Of a DNA stretch of 64,000 nt, positions 26,272 to 35,384 are shown in pieces (the stretch's first letter is position 1; every line of letters begins with the position of its first letter). Source of the stretch: Bacillus sp. PK3_68 (GTDB lineage Bacteria > Bacillota > Bacilli > Bacillales > Domibacillaceae); contig NZ_NQYC01000001.1 of assembly GCF_003600835.1 (NCBI RefSeq), positions 3,867,001 to 3,931,000 on the forward strand, in the 5' to 3' direction. The notes below the pieces were generated by a model. It made no database searches. It was not told the DNA's origin and worked only from the letters and a program-made list of their open reading frames with translations. The translations under genes and the position numbers were made by a program.

Positions 26272-26409
26272 TTACACAGCTTCAAATTCGGTGTCATGGC
26301 ATTCCGGACAAGGAGGAAGGCGGTCTTTATCCTCGTCGAGCGTCAGGACCTGTCCGCATTTTTCGCATTTATACTCACCTTTTCCGGGTGTTTCTCCTGT
26401 GTGTGGCAT
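26272..26409 (-). CDS. Small zinc-ribbon (rubredoxin-like) protein
   Basis: Encodes 45 residues with two CxxC knuckles, CEKC and CPEC, separated by about 18 residues, enough for one zinc or iron site. It starts MPHTGETPGKGEYKCEKCG; AGGAGGTG precedes ATG 26409. A longer upstream frame exists but lies before the ribosome site. Cytoplasmic, function unknown; similar small proteins are widespread in Bacillus. Confidence 0.75.
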   Translation of the reverse strand: MPHTGETPGKGEYKCEKCGQVLTLDEDKDRLPPCPECHDTEFEAV

Positions 26410-26500
26410 ACAAGCACCTCCTAAATAAATCGTTGCTTTGTGTATACCCGGATAATGAAGGATGAAACAATATAGACCAGCGTTGCTTCTTTTGTGACAG

Positions 26501-28060
26501 TTAACGTTTACCATGTGAAGCGATGACTTTATTTCTTCCGGCTTGCTTGGCTTCATAGAGGCATTGATCAGCTAAATGGATCAGTTCATTAGGGACAACC
26601 GCATCGTCCGGAAAGAGGGCTACTCCTGCAGAGAGAGTAAGGGGCTTGCCGGTAGGGCTGTTTGTTTCTGCTAAAGAGCTTCGCAATTTTTCCGCTATGT
26701 GCTTAGCTAATTTAAGATCCGCATTTGGCAGAATAATTAAAAACTCTTCTCCTCCATAGCGGCAGCAAATATCTTCTTCGCGAACTGTTCTTTTGATGAA
26801 ATCGGCAAGAAAGACAAGCGCTTCATCGCCAACCATATGACCGTATACATCATTGACGACTTTAAAATGGTCAATGTCTAAAAGAATAATAGAAAAAGGA
26901 GTTTTATTTGCAGCCAATTGGACAAGATGTTCATTCATAGCTCTGCGATTATATAATCCGGTTAACGGATCCGTCGATGACTGCTGTTGGAAGTCACTGA
27001 CTCTTTCATGAAGAACGTGGAAACCACTCAATAATGCCTTTTTTAACTGAATCGCTTCATAATACCAAGCGTGAATTTTTTTGATATCTTGTGGTTGGCG
27101 GCTGTCCGAACAATTTTCTGCCAGGTAAGCAAGCTGCTGTAAAGGACGAGTTATCTTGATTAGGATCCACCAAATAATAACCAGAGAAATAAGAATAGGC
27201 GGTAGAGATGTGAGAAGCATCCGTTGTATCATCTTATTTGAAGGAGATAGAACAGCAGAAGAAGGGCGTTGTGATACCACTCCCCACTCAGCCACAGGGA
27301 TGGCTGCATAGCCGGCTATCATATCTTTTCCTTGTGTATTAGTCACCCGCTGAGCCCCGCTTTGTCCGTTCATTAATTTTTGAACGACAGGGTTTTTAGA
27401 GACCATGTCGTTGATCCGGTCCGGAGACTGATGATAAATAACCCGGCCATCGCCGTCCACCACGTAAACATAGGAGCCATCATGATAAAAGTGTTCACCA
27501 AGCAATTGATTGAGAATGCTTCTTTCTTTTAAATAAATTGTCCCGCCCACGAAACCAAGATACTCTTCACTTTCACTAAAAATAGGATAAGAAATCATAA
27601 TAATTAAACGCCCGGTAATTGAGATAAATGGCTTGGAAATGAGTGGTTTCTTTTCTTTTAGCGCCTGCACAGCGCCCGACGCGCTGAATAATTTGTCTTT
27701 CAGTTTAAGGTGTTCTGGCGAGACAGCTAAAATCTTACCGGTTTGATCCACTACGGCAACAGAATTGAACATATCTGACTGGCTTTTCAGACGATTGACT
27801 TCATTTAAAAGGGCTTCCTCATTTCCCTTCATGGAAGGGGCAACCGTTTGAGCACTATTCTGTAAAACTTGCAAGGTGGATTTTAAATAATCCTCTGTTG
27901 TTCGCGCCAGCTTTTCAGCGTACACGCGATTAGTTTCCAAAGCATTCTTCACGAGCGTTTCTCTTTCGAGCAGATAACCTGAATACAGACTGACAGAAAG
28001 AGTAAACAATACAGAGGCAAGAGTAACAAATAAAATTAAATGTTTGAAAGATACTTTCAT
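26501..28060 (-). CDS. Membrane-bound diguanylate cyclase with Cache sensor
   Basis: Encodes 519 residues. An N-terminal TM helix (about 8-28), an extracellular double-Cache-type sensor (about 35-280), a second TM helix (about 290-310), a short linker, then a GGDEF domain (about 360-515). The active loop reads GGEEF, and RxxD five residues earlier (REED-ICCRY-GGEEF) is the intact inhibitory c-di-GMP site, so it should make c-di-GMP from GTP and be product-inhibited. The ligand is unknown. AAGGAAC precedes the ATG. Confidence 0.9.
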   Translation of the reverse strand: MKVSFKHLILFVTLASVLFTLSVSLYSGYLLERETLVKNALETNRVYAEKLARTTEDYLKSTLQVLQNSAQTVAPSMKGNEEALLNEVNRLKSQSDMFNSVAVVDQTGKILAVSPEHLKLKDKLFSASGAVQALKEKKPLISKPFISITGRLIIMISYPIFSESEEYLGFVGGTIYLKERSILNQLLGEHFYHDGSYVYVVDGDGRVIYHQSPDRINDMVSKNPVVQKLMNGQSGAQRVTNTQGKDMIAGYAAIPVAEWGVVSQRPSSAVLSPSNKMIQRMLLTSLPPILISLVIIWWILIKITRPLQQLAYLAENCSDSRQPQDIKKIHAWYYEAIQLKKALLSGFHVLHERVSDFQQQSSTDPLTGLYNRRAMNEHLVQLAANKTPFSIILLDIDHFKVVNDVYGHMVGDEALVFLADFIKRTVREEDICCRYGGEEFLIILPNADLKLAKHIAEKLRSSLAETNSPTGKPLTLSAGVALFPDDAVVPNELIHLADQCLYEAKQAGRNKVIASHGKR

Positions 28061-28253
28061 AAAAATAGTTCCTTCTTTTTATAGTAAAATGCCTTGTTTT
28101 TGATGTCTAAAATAACTATAATAATGGATTGCTTTTACCTTGCCAAGAGGAACTTTCTTAAAATGGGAAAATAGTCAAACACCCCCACTTTTTGTTGCGA
28201 ACTCTGTCGGTTATGATAAAGAAGTGAAAATTTAAAAAAAGAGGAGTAAAAAG

Positions 28254-29003
28254 ATGGAGATTGTTATATGGTCAGATTTTGTTTGTCCATTTTGTTATAT
28301 CGGTAAGCGTCGCTTGGAAGAAGCATTAGATAAGTTTCCATACAGGGAACGGGTAAACGTCCGGTTTAAAAGTTATGAGCTTACCCCCCATGCACCGAAA
28401 GAACCTTCCAAAGTCATTCATGAAATACTTGCTGAAAAATATGGAATGAGTATTGAGCAGGCAAAGGCGGCTAATGTTAGTATTGGTGAACAAGCAAAAG
28501 CAGCCGGTTTGCTATTTAATTTTGAAAATATGAAGCCGGTGAATACGCTGGATGCCCATCGCCTAGCTAAATTTGCTGCAGAAAGAGGCAAGGGAGCAGA
28601 GATAACAGAGAGACTATTGAAGGCTTATTTTACTGATTCATTGCCTATAAGTGATGGCAATGTATTAGCGGAAATTGCCAGTGAAGTGGGGTTGAACCGA
28701 GAAGAAGTGACTTTGTTCCTGAAGGGAAATTGTTTAACCGAGGAAGTAAGAGCTGATGAAGAAGAAGCACGCACACTTGGTGTGCAGGGTGTCCCATTTT
28801 TTGTGTTTAATAGCAAATATGCAGTTTCCGGTGCACAGCCGGTTGAAGTGTTTGCATCTGTTTTGCAGAAGGCATGGGAAGAAGAGCTTGAAGAAAAGCT
28901 TAGGCCGCAACAATCATCCGAAGTCATTGAAAAGGGAACGGTTTGCACAGAGGAAGGCTGTGAGGTAACAGGGAGTACTAAAAACGCACAGTCAAACAAA
29001 TGA
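28254..29003 (+). CDS. DsbA-family oxidoreductase (FrnE-like)
   Basis: Encodes 249 residues. Thioredoxin-like fold with the active CPFC at residues 12-15 (SDFVCPFCYIGKRRLEEAL), a helical insert, and the cis-Pro loop GVQGVPFFVFN. No signal peptide, so it acts in the cytoplasm; FrnE proteins are linked to oxidative stress tolerance and polyketide tailoring. The tail has two more cysteines (VCTEEGCEV), as in the FrnE group. GAGGAG precedes the ATG. Divergent from the diguanylate cyclase. Confidence 0.88.
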   Translation: MEIVIWSDFVCPFCYIGKRRLEEALDKFPYRERVNVRFKSYELTPHAPKEPSKVIHEILAEKYGMSIEQAKAANVSIGEQAKAAGLLFNFENMKPVNTLDAHRLAKFAAERGKGAEITERLLKAYFTDSLPISDGNVLAEIASEVGLNREEVTLFLKGNCLTEEVRADEEEARTLGVQGVPFFVFNSKYAVSGAQPVEVFASVLQKAWEEELEEKLRPQQSSEVIEKGTVCTEEGCEVTGSTKNAQSNK

Positions 29004-29028
29004 ATGGAATAAAAAGAAGGGATGAAAG

Positions 29029-29067
29029 AAGAGCATGTGAAACCTTAATGGGTGACATGCTCTTTTT
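29029..29067 (+). terminator. Terminator of the FrnE-like gene
   Basis: AAGAGCATGT pairs with ACATGCTCTT, followed by TTT. Confidence 0.8.
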
Positions 29068-29601
29068 ATCAGGCCAATTATGTATATTTACAACATTGTA
29101 TAAGGATTCAGCATTTTTCAGTAAGATACTAAGAAAGAGTGTGTGCTATAAGCGGATGGGACAGGTGGCATAGCGATAAGCAAAGGGAAGATTTCTTTCC
29201 TTCCATCGACATTTGTAATGATCATGGTGGTAATTACGCGATGGGTATGGCTATTAAGTGAGCGGCAAGGATGGCTGACGTACTCGGAGATCACTGTTCG
29301 CCAAGAGCTGATACAACTATTCTTTCTTCAACCAGGCGAGCTGCCATCATTGTCAGCGTTGGTTCATATTGTTCTTCGACGAATAGAGAGCACGCTTCTT
29401 GGAATTGTGACTACAATGATTGAATGATCCTTATTTGTCTTTATTTTAAGAAAGAGAAAAATAAGAAAAGTAATAGCAGAGGGTCCGGCAGCGAATTCAT
29501 ACAGGGCTGAATAATTGTCTTGTTTATAATGTTCCAGGGCAAGAAATGGATTCTAACTCATATACTGTGGTGTAAAAAGTAAAAATGAGGAGGAACCAAA
29601 C
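29068..29601. other. Intergenic region with a possible gene remnant
   Basis: From about 29151 to 29423 a plus-strand frame interrupted by one TGA (29259) reads DKQREDFFPSIDICNDHGG, then after the stop ARMADVLGDHC and later VGSYCSSTNREHASWN. The composition looks protein-like, but I do not recognise a family, and no start or ribosome site is seen. A different 69-codon frame overlapping it looks like a shadow. Confidence 0.25.
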
Positions 29602-30777
29602 ATGCGCGTCTTAGTATTAGGATCCGGACTAATGGGCAAAGAAGCCGCGAGAGACTTGGTGCATTGTAAAGAGGTGGCCGAAGTTACGCTGGCTGATTAC
29701 GATATCCAAAAAGCAAAGCAGACATGTGAGATCCTACAATCTTCAAAGTTAACTGAAGCTTTCGTGGATGCCTCTAATAAAAGCCAGCTTATTCATTTAA
29801 TGAAAAAGCATGATGTTGTTATTAACGCGCTTTTCTATTCGTTTAACGTATCTGTAGCAGAGGCAGCCATTGCAGCCGGTGTGCACTCAGTTGATTTAGG
29901 TGGTCACATTGGCCAGGCAACGGAACGGGTGTTGGAAATGTCAGAAGAAGCGAAGACAGCTGGTATTACACTTATTCCTGATCTTGGTGTGGCTCCAGGA
30001 ATGATTAACATTTTATCAGGGTACGGTGTGAGTAAACTTGACAAGACTGAATCGATCAAGCTGTATGTAGGAGGCATTCCGCTGCGGCCGGAACCACCCA
30101 TTGAATATAATCACGTATTTTCAATGGAGGGGGTATTTGATCATTATACGGATGCTTCTTTTATCATTAGGAATGGGAAGAAACAAGAAATTCCTTCTTT
30201 GTCAGAAGTGGAAACCGTTTATTTTGATAAGTTCGGTCCTTTAGAAGCATTTCATACTGCAGGGGGAACGTCGACGCTTTCCTATTCCTATCCGACCCTT
30301 GACTGTCTGGAATATAAAACGATACGTTATCCAGGGCATGCAGAAAAATTCAAATTACTTGTTGATTTGAATTTGACACGTTCAGATTACGCCGTAAATG
30401 TGAATGGTACGCAAATCAAACCACGTGATGTGTTATTGAAAGCTCTCGATCCAATTGTAAATTTGAGAGATAAAGAAGATGTGGTATTGTTAAGAGTTGA
30501 AACAAAAGGGATAAAAGGAGACCATAAGACCAGCTGTACGTATGAAATGATCACATACAAGGATACTGTTAACAATGTAACCGCCATGGCGAGAGCAACG
30601 GCCAATACGATTTCCGTTGTTGCTCAAATGATTGGAAATGGAACGATTAATAAACCGGGTGTCTATCCTCCAGAGCAAATTGTTCCTGGTGGCAAGTACA
30701 TGGAGGAAATGGCAAAGCGTGGCGTTATCATTAAAGAAATGATCGAAAGACAAGAGTCATCCATACAATCGTCATGA
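29602..30777 (+). CDS. L-lysine 6-dehydrogenase (saccharopine dehydrogenase family)
   Basis: Encodes 391 residues. Rossmann start [66 protein letters not shown] and [10 protein letters not shown] closely match the Geobacillus lysine 6-dehydrogenase as I remember it. The enzyme oxidises lysine at the epsilon carbon with NAD, giving aminoadipate semialdehyde and ammonia. GAGGAGGAA precedes the ATG. Single gene; next step enzymes are not adjacent. Confidence 0.88.
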   Translation: MRVLVLGSGLMGKEAARDLVHCKEVAEVTLADYDIQKAKQTCEILQSSKLTEAFVDASNKSQLIHLMKKHDVVINALFYSFNVSVAEAAIAAGVHSVDLGGHIGQATERVLEMSEEAKTAGITLIPDLGVAPGMINILSGYGVSKLDKTESIKLYVGGIPLRPEPPIEYNHVFSMEGVFDHYTDASFIIRNGKKQEIPSLSEVETVYFDKFGPLEAFHTAGGTSTLSYSYPTLDCLEYKTIRYPGHAEKFKLLVDLNLTRSDYAVNVNGTQIKPRDVLLKALDPIVNLRDKEDVVLLRVETKGIKGDHKTSCTYEMITYKDTVNNVTAMARATANTISVVAQMIGNGTINKPGVYPPEQIVPGGKYMEEMAKRGVIIKEMIERQESSIQSS

Positions 30778-30783
30778 GGAAAG

Positions 30784-30830
30784 AAGCTGTCATGAAGCCG
30801 ACTAAATAGTCGGTTTTACGACAGCTTTTT
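30784..30830. terminator. Terminator between lysine dehydrogenase and ger operon
   Basis: A two-part hairpin: AAGCTGTC with GACAGCTT outside and CCGACTA with TAGTCGG inside, then TTT. Lies between convergent genes. Confidence 0.8.
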
Positions 30831-30839
30831 CACTAATCT

Positions 30840-32006
30840 TTATTTTAAAGTAGGATACTTACGCTGTTTTTCTCCTTCGACAATCTTAACTTCGACATGT
30901 ATGCTTTCAAGCGATTGTTCTGTTAATGGAATCGAGCCTTGCTGCTGCACTCTTTTCCATGCTTGCACATTTTTTCTGTATAAAACTTCCGATAAGCGCA
31001 GTACGTCTGCATCAGCCTCCAGTCCTGTCTTGAAGGTGTTCCTTATCTCCAGTGCCATCACTTTTGCTGCCTCGCGTTCCAGCTCTGCAAGGTTTGCAAG
31101 CTGATCTAATTCCCTGAGGTCTCCCTTCGCTTTCACTTTTAGTGTGAAGCGAATACCTTCCTTCCTGACAATAGGCTTTATATGCACATCCAAGTGATTA
31201 ATTAAAATGCTCGTATGCTTATATTTTCCTTTTCTTATTCGTAAGTCTTCTCGATTCAAATCTTTATTGACCCACTTTAGCCCTGCTGATTTTTCCAGTG
31301 GCAAAACTTTTTTTAAGGAATTTGCTGTGACGATAGCGGTTCCTTCTAACTGAATAGATTTTCGCTTCCCGCTATCTGTTCGCCAGTTATTTTCGTTTGT
31401 GCCGACTAATGGAATGATCGCTTCATGTGGAGGTTCATTTAAAAATATGAGCAGTTCCCTCATATCTACCGGTTTTAATATGGAACGTTGATCGTAGGAG
31501 GCGTATGGATCAACCAGCCTGGAAAGAGCCGTAGAGAGCTGCATGACAGGCACTGTGGTTAATAATTTGTCAAGCGGCTCTCTCGTTGCGTACATCCACA
31601 TCCGATACCGGGTTTCACGATACCTGTCAAATAAGTCCACTGCATGACTTACGGCTTGCGCTCGCAGGGCTTCTTCTGTGAAAATAATGGCGGCTAAATG
31701 TCCCCAGAAAACACGGCGCTGGGAAGATTCATACAAATTAAATATCGCTTGATCTATTGTTTTGCCGGATGCCTTTCCAACCTCTACTTTTGTTTCATCA
31801 CTGCCTGACCCGGACTCTTGTTTAGCGAGCATCCCTAAATTAAGAAGCTGCAAGTAAATGGTATAATAGCCATCTTTATAATCAATCCCTATGGCATGGG
31901 CATAAACCATGCGATCAGGCTCATAGGAATCCCAGCATCCTGTTAGCAAAAGAAGGAGCAGGGCCGACAATCCGGTGTACGAAAATCGTCTCATTTTTTT
32001 CTTCAT
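30840..32006 (-). CDS. Ger(x)C-family spore germination lipoprotein
   Basis: Encodes 388 residues. Lipobox LLTGCWDSYE follows a short signal peptide; the GCWD motif and the later C-terminal Spore_GerAC domain are typical of GerAC/GerBC/GerKC. The protein sits on the outer face of the spore inner membrane as the C subunit of a nutrient germinant receptor. Its ATG overlaps the stop of the A-subunit gene. It is last in a B-A-C order operon, expressed in the forespore in other species. Ligand unknown. Confidence 0.93.
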   Translation of the reverse strand: MKKKMRRFSYTGLSALLLLLLTGCWDSYEPDRMVYAHAIGIDYKDGYYTIYLQLLNLGMLAKQESGSGSDETKVEVGKASGKTIDQAIFNLYESSQRRVFWGHLAAIIFTEEALRAQAVSHAVDLFDRYRETRYRMWMYATREPLDKLLTTVPVMQLSTALSRLVDPYASYDQRSILKPVDMRELLIFLNEPPHEAIIPLVGTNENNWRTDSGKRKSIQLEGTAIVTANSLKKVLPLEKSAGLKWVNKDLNREDLRIRKGKYKHTSILINHLDVHIKPIVRKEGIRFTLKVKAKGDLRELDQLANLAELEREAAKVMALEIRNTFKTGLEADADVLRLSEVLYRKNVQAWKRVQQQGSIPLTEQSLESIHVEVKIVEGEKQRKYPTLK

Positions 32007-33520
32007 CGCCGCCCATCCTTTTTAGTAGCATCGATGGGATCAAGCATGCTTGCTCGCTTATCGTCTTTTTGTGCAGGCAAACGCATCATCGCTTTAAGAA
32101 TATTCTTCCAGCTTAAGCGGGTCGCGAGCTCTAAATAAGGGACACCAAAGGTGCGAATTCGTGCTGCATAAATACCAATGAGGAAGATTGCAGCAAAGAA
32201 ACCGAAAAAACCAAATAGCGCCACGAGAATAATAACGAAAAAGCGAAGAAGCGAGATAACCCCGATAAATGACTGATTAACAAGCGTAGTCATGGCCACA
32301 AAGGAACCGGCGATAACGACAAGCATAGAGGGGCTCGTTAAGCCGGCGCGAATGGCTGCATCCCCAATAATTAGGCCGCCAACAACGCTCAGTGTTTGTC
32401 CGATGGCAAGCGGCATTCTTAAGCCAGCTTCCCGGAACAGCTCAAATAACAGCATCATTAAAATGGCTTCCAACGCCGTTGGAAAGGGAACGCCGCTTCG
32501 AGATTCCACCACTGTTGCCAGCAGGGTTAAAGGAAGTTGGTTTTGATGGAAGGAAGTGAGCGCCACCCAGAAGCCGGGAAGAAAGGTTGCGATTGATATG
32601 CCTGCCACTCTTAGTAAGCGTTCAAATGAATTAAAGGCATAGGGATATTCCATATCTTCTGCGCTTTTCAGCAAAAAGAATAAATTGACAGGAGTAATAT
32701 ATGCGTAGGCTACACCATCAATTAAGATGATAAACCGGCCTTGCAATAAGGATTGAACAGCAAAATCTGGTCTTCCAGTATAAGAGTGGCGTGGGAAAAA
32801 GGCGTAAGGGTCATCATTCATTAATTCTCCCAGCTGTGTGCCGCTTACTAATGCATCAATGTCGATCTTCTCTATCTGCTGTCTAATTTGTTCTAAAGTC
32901 GCCTTATCGGATATATCGTCCATATACAAAACTAAAACTTTTGTCTTTGATCTTCTTCCGACTTCAAACGACTCGCTTGCCAATGAAACCGTTCTTAGCC
33001 TCTTTCTGATCAATGCGTGATTGATTGTAATATCCTCAATGAAATTATCCCGCGGACCTTTAATGCTGACTTCTGTATTTGTTTCTTCGGGTTTTCGCTG
33101 CGGCCGATCAGCAATATCTACGGAAACAACCAGCTTGTCGGCAGGAAAAACAATGAGAAGCATGCCGGAAAAAATATCCTCTGCCGCTTTTTCTTTTTCC
33201 GTTACTATTTGCAGGGAAGGGACATGCAACGAGTGAATGTTCTCTTTTGTTGCCCCGTTATGGACTGCAAAAAATTTTTCTAGCCTTTTTGGGATCGTTG
33301 ATTTAAGAAGATCAGCATGGACTAATCCGCTGCAATAGACAAGCGTAATGGGATCGTCATTAAAAGCTAATTCTGTAAATTGAACGTCTTTATTTTTTTG
33401 GAACAAATCTTTTAAAGAGCTTACCGTAAGCGAAGAGTGTTGAGCTGACGGCGTTCGCTCCTTCTTTTTCTGTTTCACTAATTCTTCAACGTTTTTCAGT
33501 CGAATTTTCTTTGTTTTCAT
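32003..33520 (-). CDS. GerA-family spore germination protein (A subunit)
   Basis: Encodes 505 residues. A soluble N-terminal GerA domain (about 1-270, with RGPRDNFIEDITINHALIRKR near 165) precedes about five membrane segments including TFLPGFWVALTSFHQNQLP. The start is set by GGGGG before ATG 33520; a longer frame runs upstream in the gerB-like gene. It overlaps the B-type gene by 35 bases and the C-type gene by 4. It is the A subunit of a germinant receptor ion channel complex. Confidence 0.93.
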   Translation of the reverse strand: MKTKKIRLKNVEELVKQKKKERTPSAQHSSLTVSSLKDLFQKNKDVQFTELAFNDDPITLVYCSGLVHADLLKSTIPKRLEKFFAVHNGATKENIHSLHVPSLQIVTEKEKAAEDIFSGMLLIVFPADKLVVSVDIADRPQRKPEETNTEVSIKGPRDNFIEDITINHALIRKRLRTVSLASESFEVGRRSKTKVLVLYMDDISDKATLEQIRQQIEKIDIDALVSGTQLGELMNDDPYAFFPRHSYTGRPDFAVQSLLQGRFIILIDGVAYAYITPVNLFFLLKSAEDMEYPYAFNSFERLLRVAGISIATFLPGFWVALTSFHQNQLPLTLLATVVESRSGVPFPTALEAILMMLLFELFREAGLRMPLAIGQTLSVVGGLIIGDAAIRAGLTSPSMLVVIAGSFVAMTTLVNQSFIGVISLLRFFVIILVALFGFFGFFAAIFLIGIYAARIRTFGVPYLELATRLSWKNILKAMMRLPAQKDDKRASMLDPIDATKKDGRR

Positions 33521-34607
33521 TTGTAGACCCCCGTTTTTTACTTCCGAAAAAAATGGCGAGTAAGACGAACAAAACAGTAAACGCGGAGAAAAACCAGAAA
33601 CTGGCCGGCAAAGCAATAAAAATGAGCCATTTGGAAAAGGTGAAATCAGTTATCGGGATTAGAACCAGCCCTGTCACAGCAAGAGCGATGAATAGGAGCG
33701 TTATATTTTTCTTTTTTTCTGATTCTAGAGGAAGAATTTCTTTCATTAAAATAAAAATAAGTGATATTCGGATAAATGAACCGGACATCCATTGATAGAT
33801 AGATAAAAATCGACGTGTTCAATAAATGTACCAAGCGACACAAGTCCCCATTCTTCATAGGCTGGAAAGCGCTGTTTAGCCGCCTCGACCGGACCGAATT
33901 CTATGATCGCCCCGATGAGTGGCCCGGTCGTAAGCACGGTTAAAATAATGATAATGGCTGCATAGTGACGAAAACGGAGCGGGGCATTTATTTTGTGCTG
34001 CAGCAGCAAAAAGATAAAAATTTCAGCAAGCCCTGATGCTTGGAAAATGAGGCTTTTCATTATCGGATCATAGCCATGTTCCAATATCGGCAGCAATAAA
34101 GAGTAATTTTTATGTTGAATATTTGCAATGGCGACAAAGAAGCCAAAAATGACAATGAAAAACAATAGAAATATATTGAGGATATTTAATGTTCTTAAAT
34201 TGGTTGTGGCCATTACCCAGCAAACGAAGCTACATAGCACAATGAGAAAAAAGCGGGTGTTTCAGGCAAAAACATAATGTTTGCCCATGTAATCGTTTCC
34301 CGCGCAGTAACAGCTGCCATTAAAACCAAGTAACCGATAAAGATAATGGCAAGGACTACAGTCGCTTTATTGCCGATTTTTGTTCCTAGCCATTTAAATA
34401 AAGGCTGCTTATCCGTTCTTTTTTGTATGTATAAAAAAGTGGGATCCAAATAAAAGCAAGGACCATTGTAATCACTACAGCAATCCATGCATCGCGGCCT
34501 GCTGTTTGAACTAAAGGGGAAATAGCAAATACATGGTTCTTTAAACCGATCGCCGTCATCGCCAGTAAAATAAGTTGAAAAGGAGTAATGGAATCGGCTT
34601 TGTACAT
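33486..34607 (-). pseudogene. GerB-type germinant receptor permease, three frameshifts
   Basis: Reading from ATG 34607 (site AAAGGTGG) gives MYKADSITPFQLILLAM and membrane helices of the spore germination permease family (APC-like, about 370 residues). The frame is lost at three places: a six-T run at 34419-34424, six A at 34247-34252 and five A at 33805-33809 (plus-strand view). One added base at each restores continuous sequence, for example the family-typical IYQW-SGSFIRIS. The stop is at 33486, inside gerA. Three homopolymer losses in one gene point to base-call error more than to decay, so the gene may be intact in the organism. Confidence 0.85.
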
Positions 34608-34678
34608 AGGACCACCTTTATTTCCGTATATTAGTTGACCTCTAGGCTAGTTTTTCTTTTCTTCCCTTTTTTATACTA

Positions 34679-34861
34679 AGGCTCTGTTACAGATGAATGT
34701 TGTTTTTTCCATCGTTGATTGCAACGGAAGGCAGCGACTCCAGCGGGAAAAGAGCGTCCTGGTGAGAGCCCGCAAGCGCGCACGCGACGAGGAGGGTCAC
34801 AGACTGCCCGCGGAAAGCGTCCGCCTGCAGTGAAAATCAACACGCAAGTATAACAGAGCCT
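34679..34861. mobile_element. MITE-like repeat with 11-bp terminal inverted repeats
   Basis: AGGCTCTGTTA (34679-34689) and TAACAGAGCCT (34851-34861) are exact inverted ends of a 183-bp, GC-richer non-coding element in an AT-rich gap. Internal segments GACTCCAGCGGGAA and GCGGAAAGCGTCCGCCTGCAG resemble a dispersed repeat common in Bacillaceae genomes, from memory. TACTA occurs next to the left end and one base beyond the right end, a possible target duplication. No transposase is present. Confidence 0.78.
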
Positions 34862-34866
34862 GTACT

Positions 34867-34910
34867 AAAAAAGCTCTGCACCGTATTTTAGTAAAATACG
34901 GTGCAGAGCT
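34867..34910 (-). terminator. Terminator of the small acidic lipoprotein gene
   Basis: A 19-bp perfect stem (AGCTCTGCACCGTATTTTA on the left arm), followed on the minus strand by TTTTTT. Confidence 0.85.
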
Positions 34911-34916
34911 GTTCTG

Positions 34917-35168
34917 TTAATTTCCATCCATTTTTGTATCTTCCTTATCAATACCTGGATCTTCTTCTCTTTCATCTTCCTCAGGATTGCCATCATTTTC
35001 GGCATTTTTTTCAGTGGAACCACCTTGATTATCTTCATCTTCCTCAACTTTATCCGTCGGCTCCTCCATTACTGGTTTTTCTTCTTCTGATTCATTGCCG
35101 CTGCATGCTCCCAGAAGCATGACAGCAAGGAAGGGTCCAGCTGCTAGTTTTACCCACTTTGACTGCAT
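34917..35168 (-). CDS. Small acidic lipoprotein
   Basis: Encodes 83 residues. The signal peptide ends in lipobox LLGAC, followed by a highly acidic, low-complexity tail rich in Glu, Asp and Asn. It should be lipid-anchored outside the membrane; no domain is recognised. GGAGAG precedes the ATG. It lies next to the MITE-like element and divergent from the RpiR regulator, with its own terminator. Confidence 0.7.
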   Translation of the reverse strand: MQSKWVKLAAGPFLAVMLLGACSGNESEEEKPVMEEPTDKVEEDEDNQGGSTEKNAENDGNPEEDEREEDPGIDKEDTKMDGN

Positions 35169-35321
35169 ATTTTCTCTCCTTTCTAGCGAAGTTCATTGCT
35201 TTCTCTTTTCCCTGATTGTTTAAAAATATTCTTCGTTTTTTTAGGAAGTGTGTTTTTACGAAATTATCTGAAAAAAATCCCTTGTTAATAAACAAAAATT
35301 GTGATAATTTATATTCTATTA

Positions 35322-35337
35322 TGAAGCATAAGCTTCA
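35322..35337. promoter_or_regulatory. Inverted repeat upstream of rpiR, operator candidate
   Basis: TGAAGC-ATAA-GCTTCA is an exact 16-bp inverted repeat 47 bases before the RpiR start. A loose -35/-10 pair lies upstream (TTGTTA at 35282; TAATTT-like). Position fits autoregulation. Confidence 0.4.
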
Positions 35338-35384
35338 CCAAAAACAAAAATGTTGTTTACGCTTCAATTTAGGGAGAAGTGGAC

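Noticed and set aside
29218-29427. 69-codon ORF between FrnE-like gene and lysine dehydrogenase
   Set aside because: No ribosome site; overlaps another frame with more protein-like sequence.
33746-34488. Separate small membrane protein genes in the ger region
   Set aside because: Together they form one GerB-type permease split by single-base losses.
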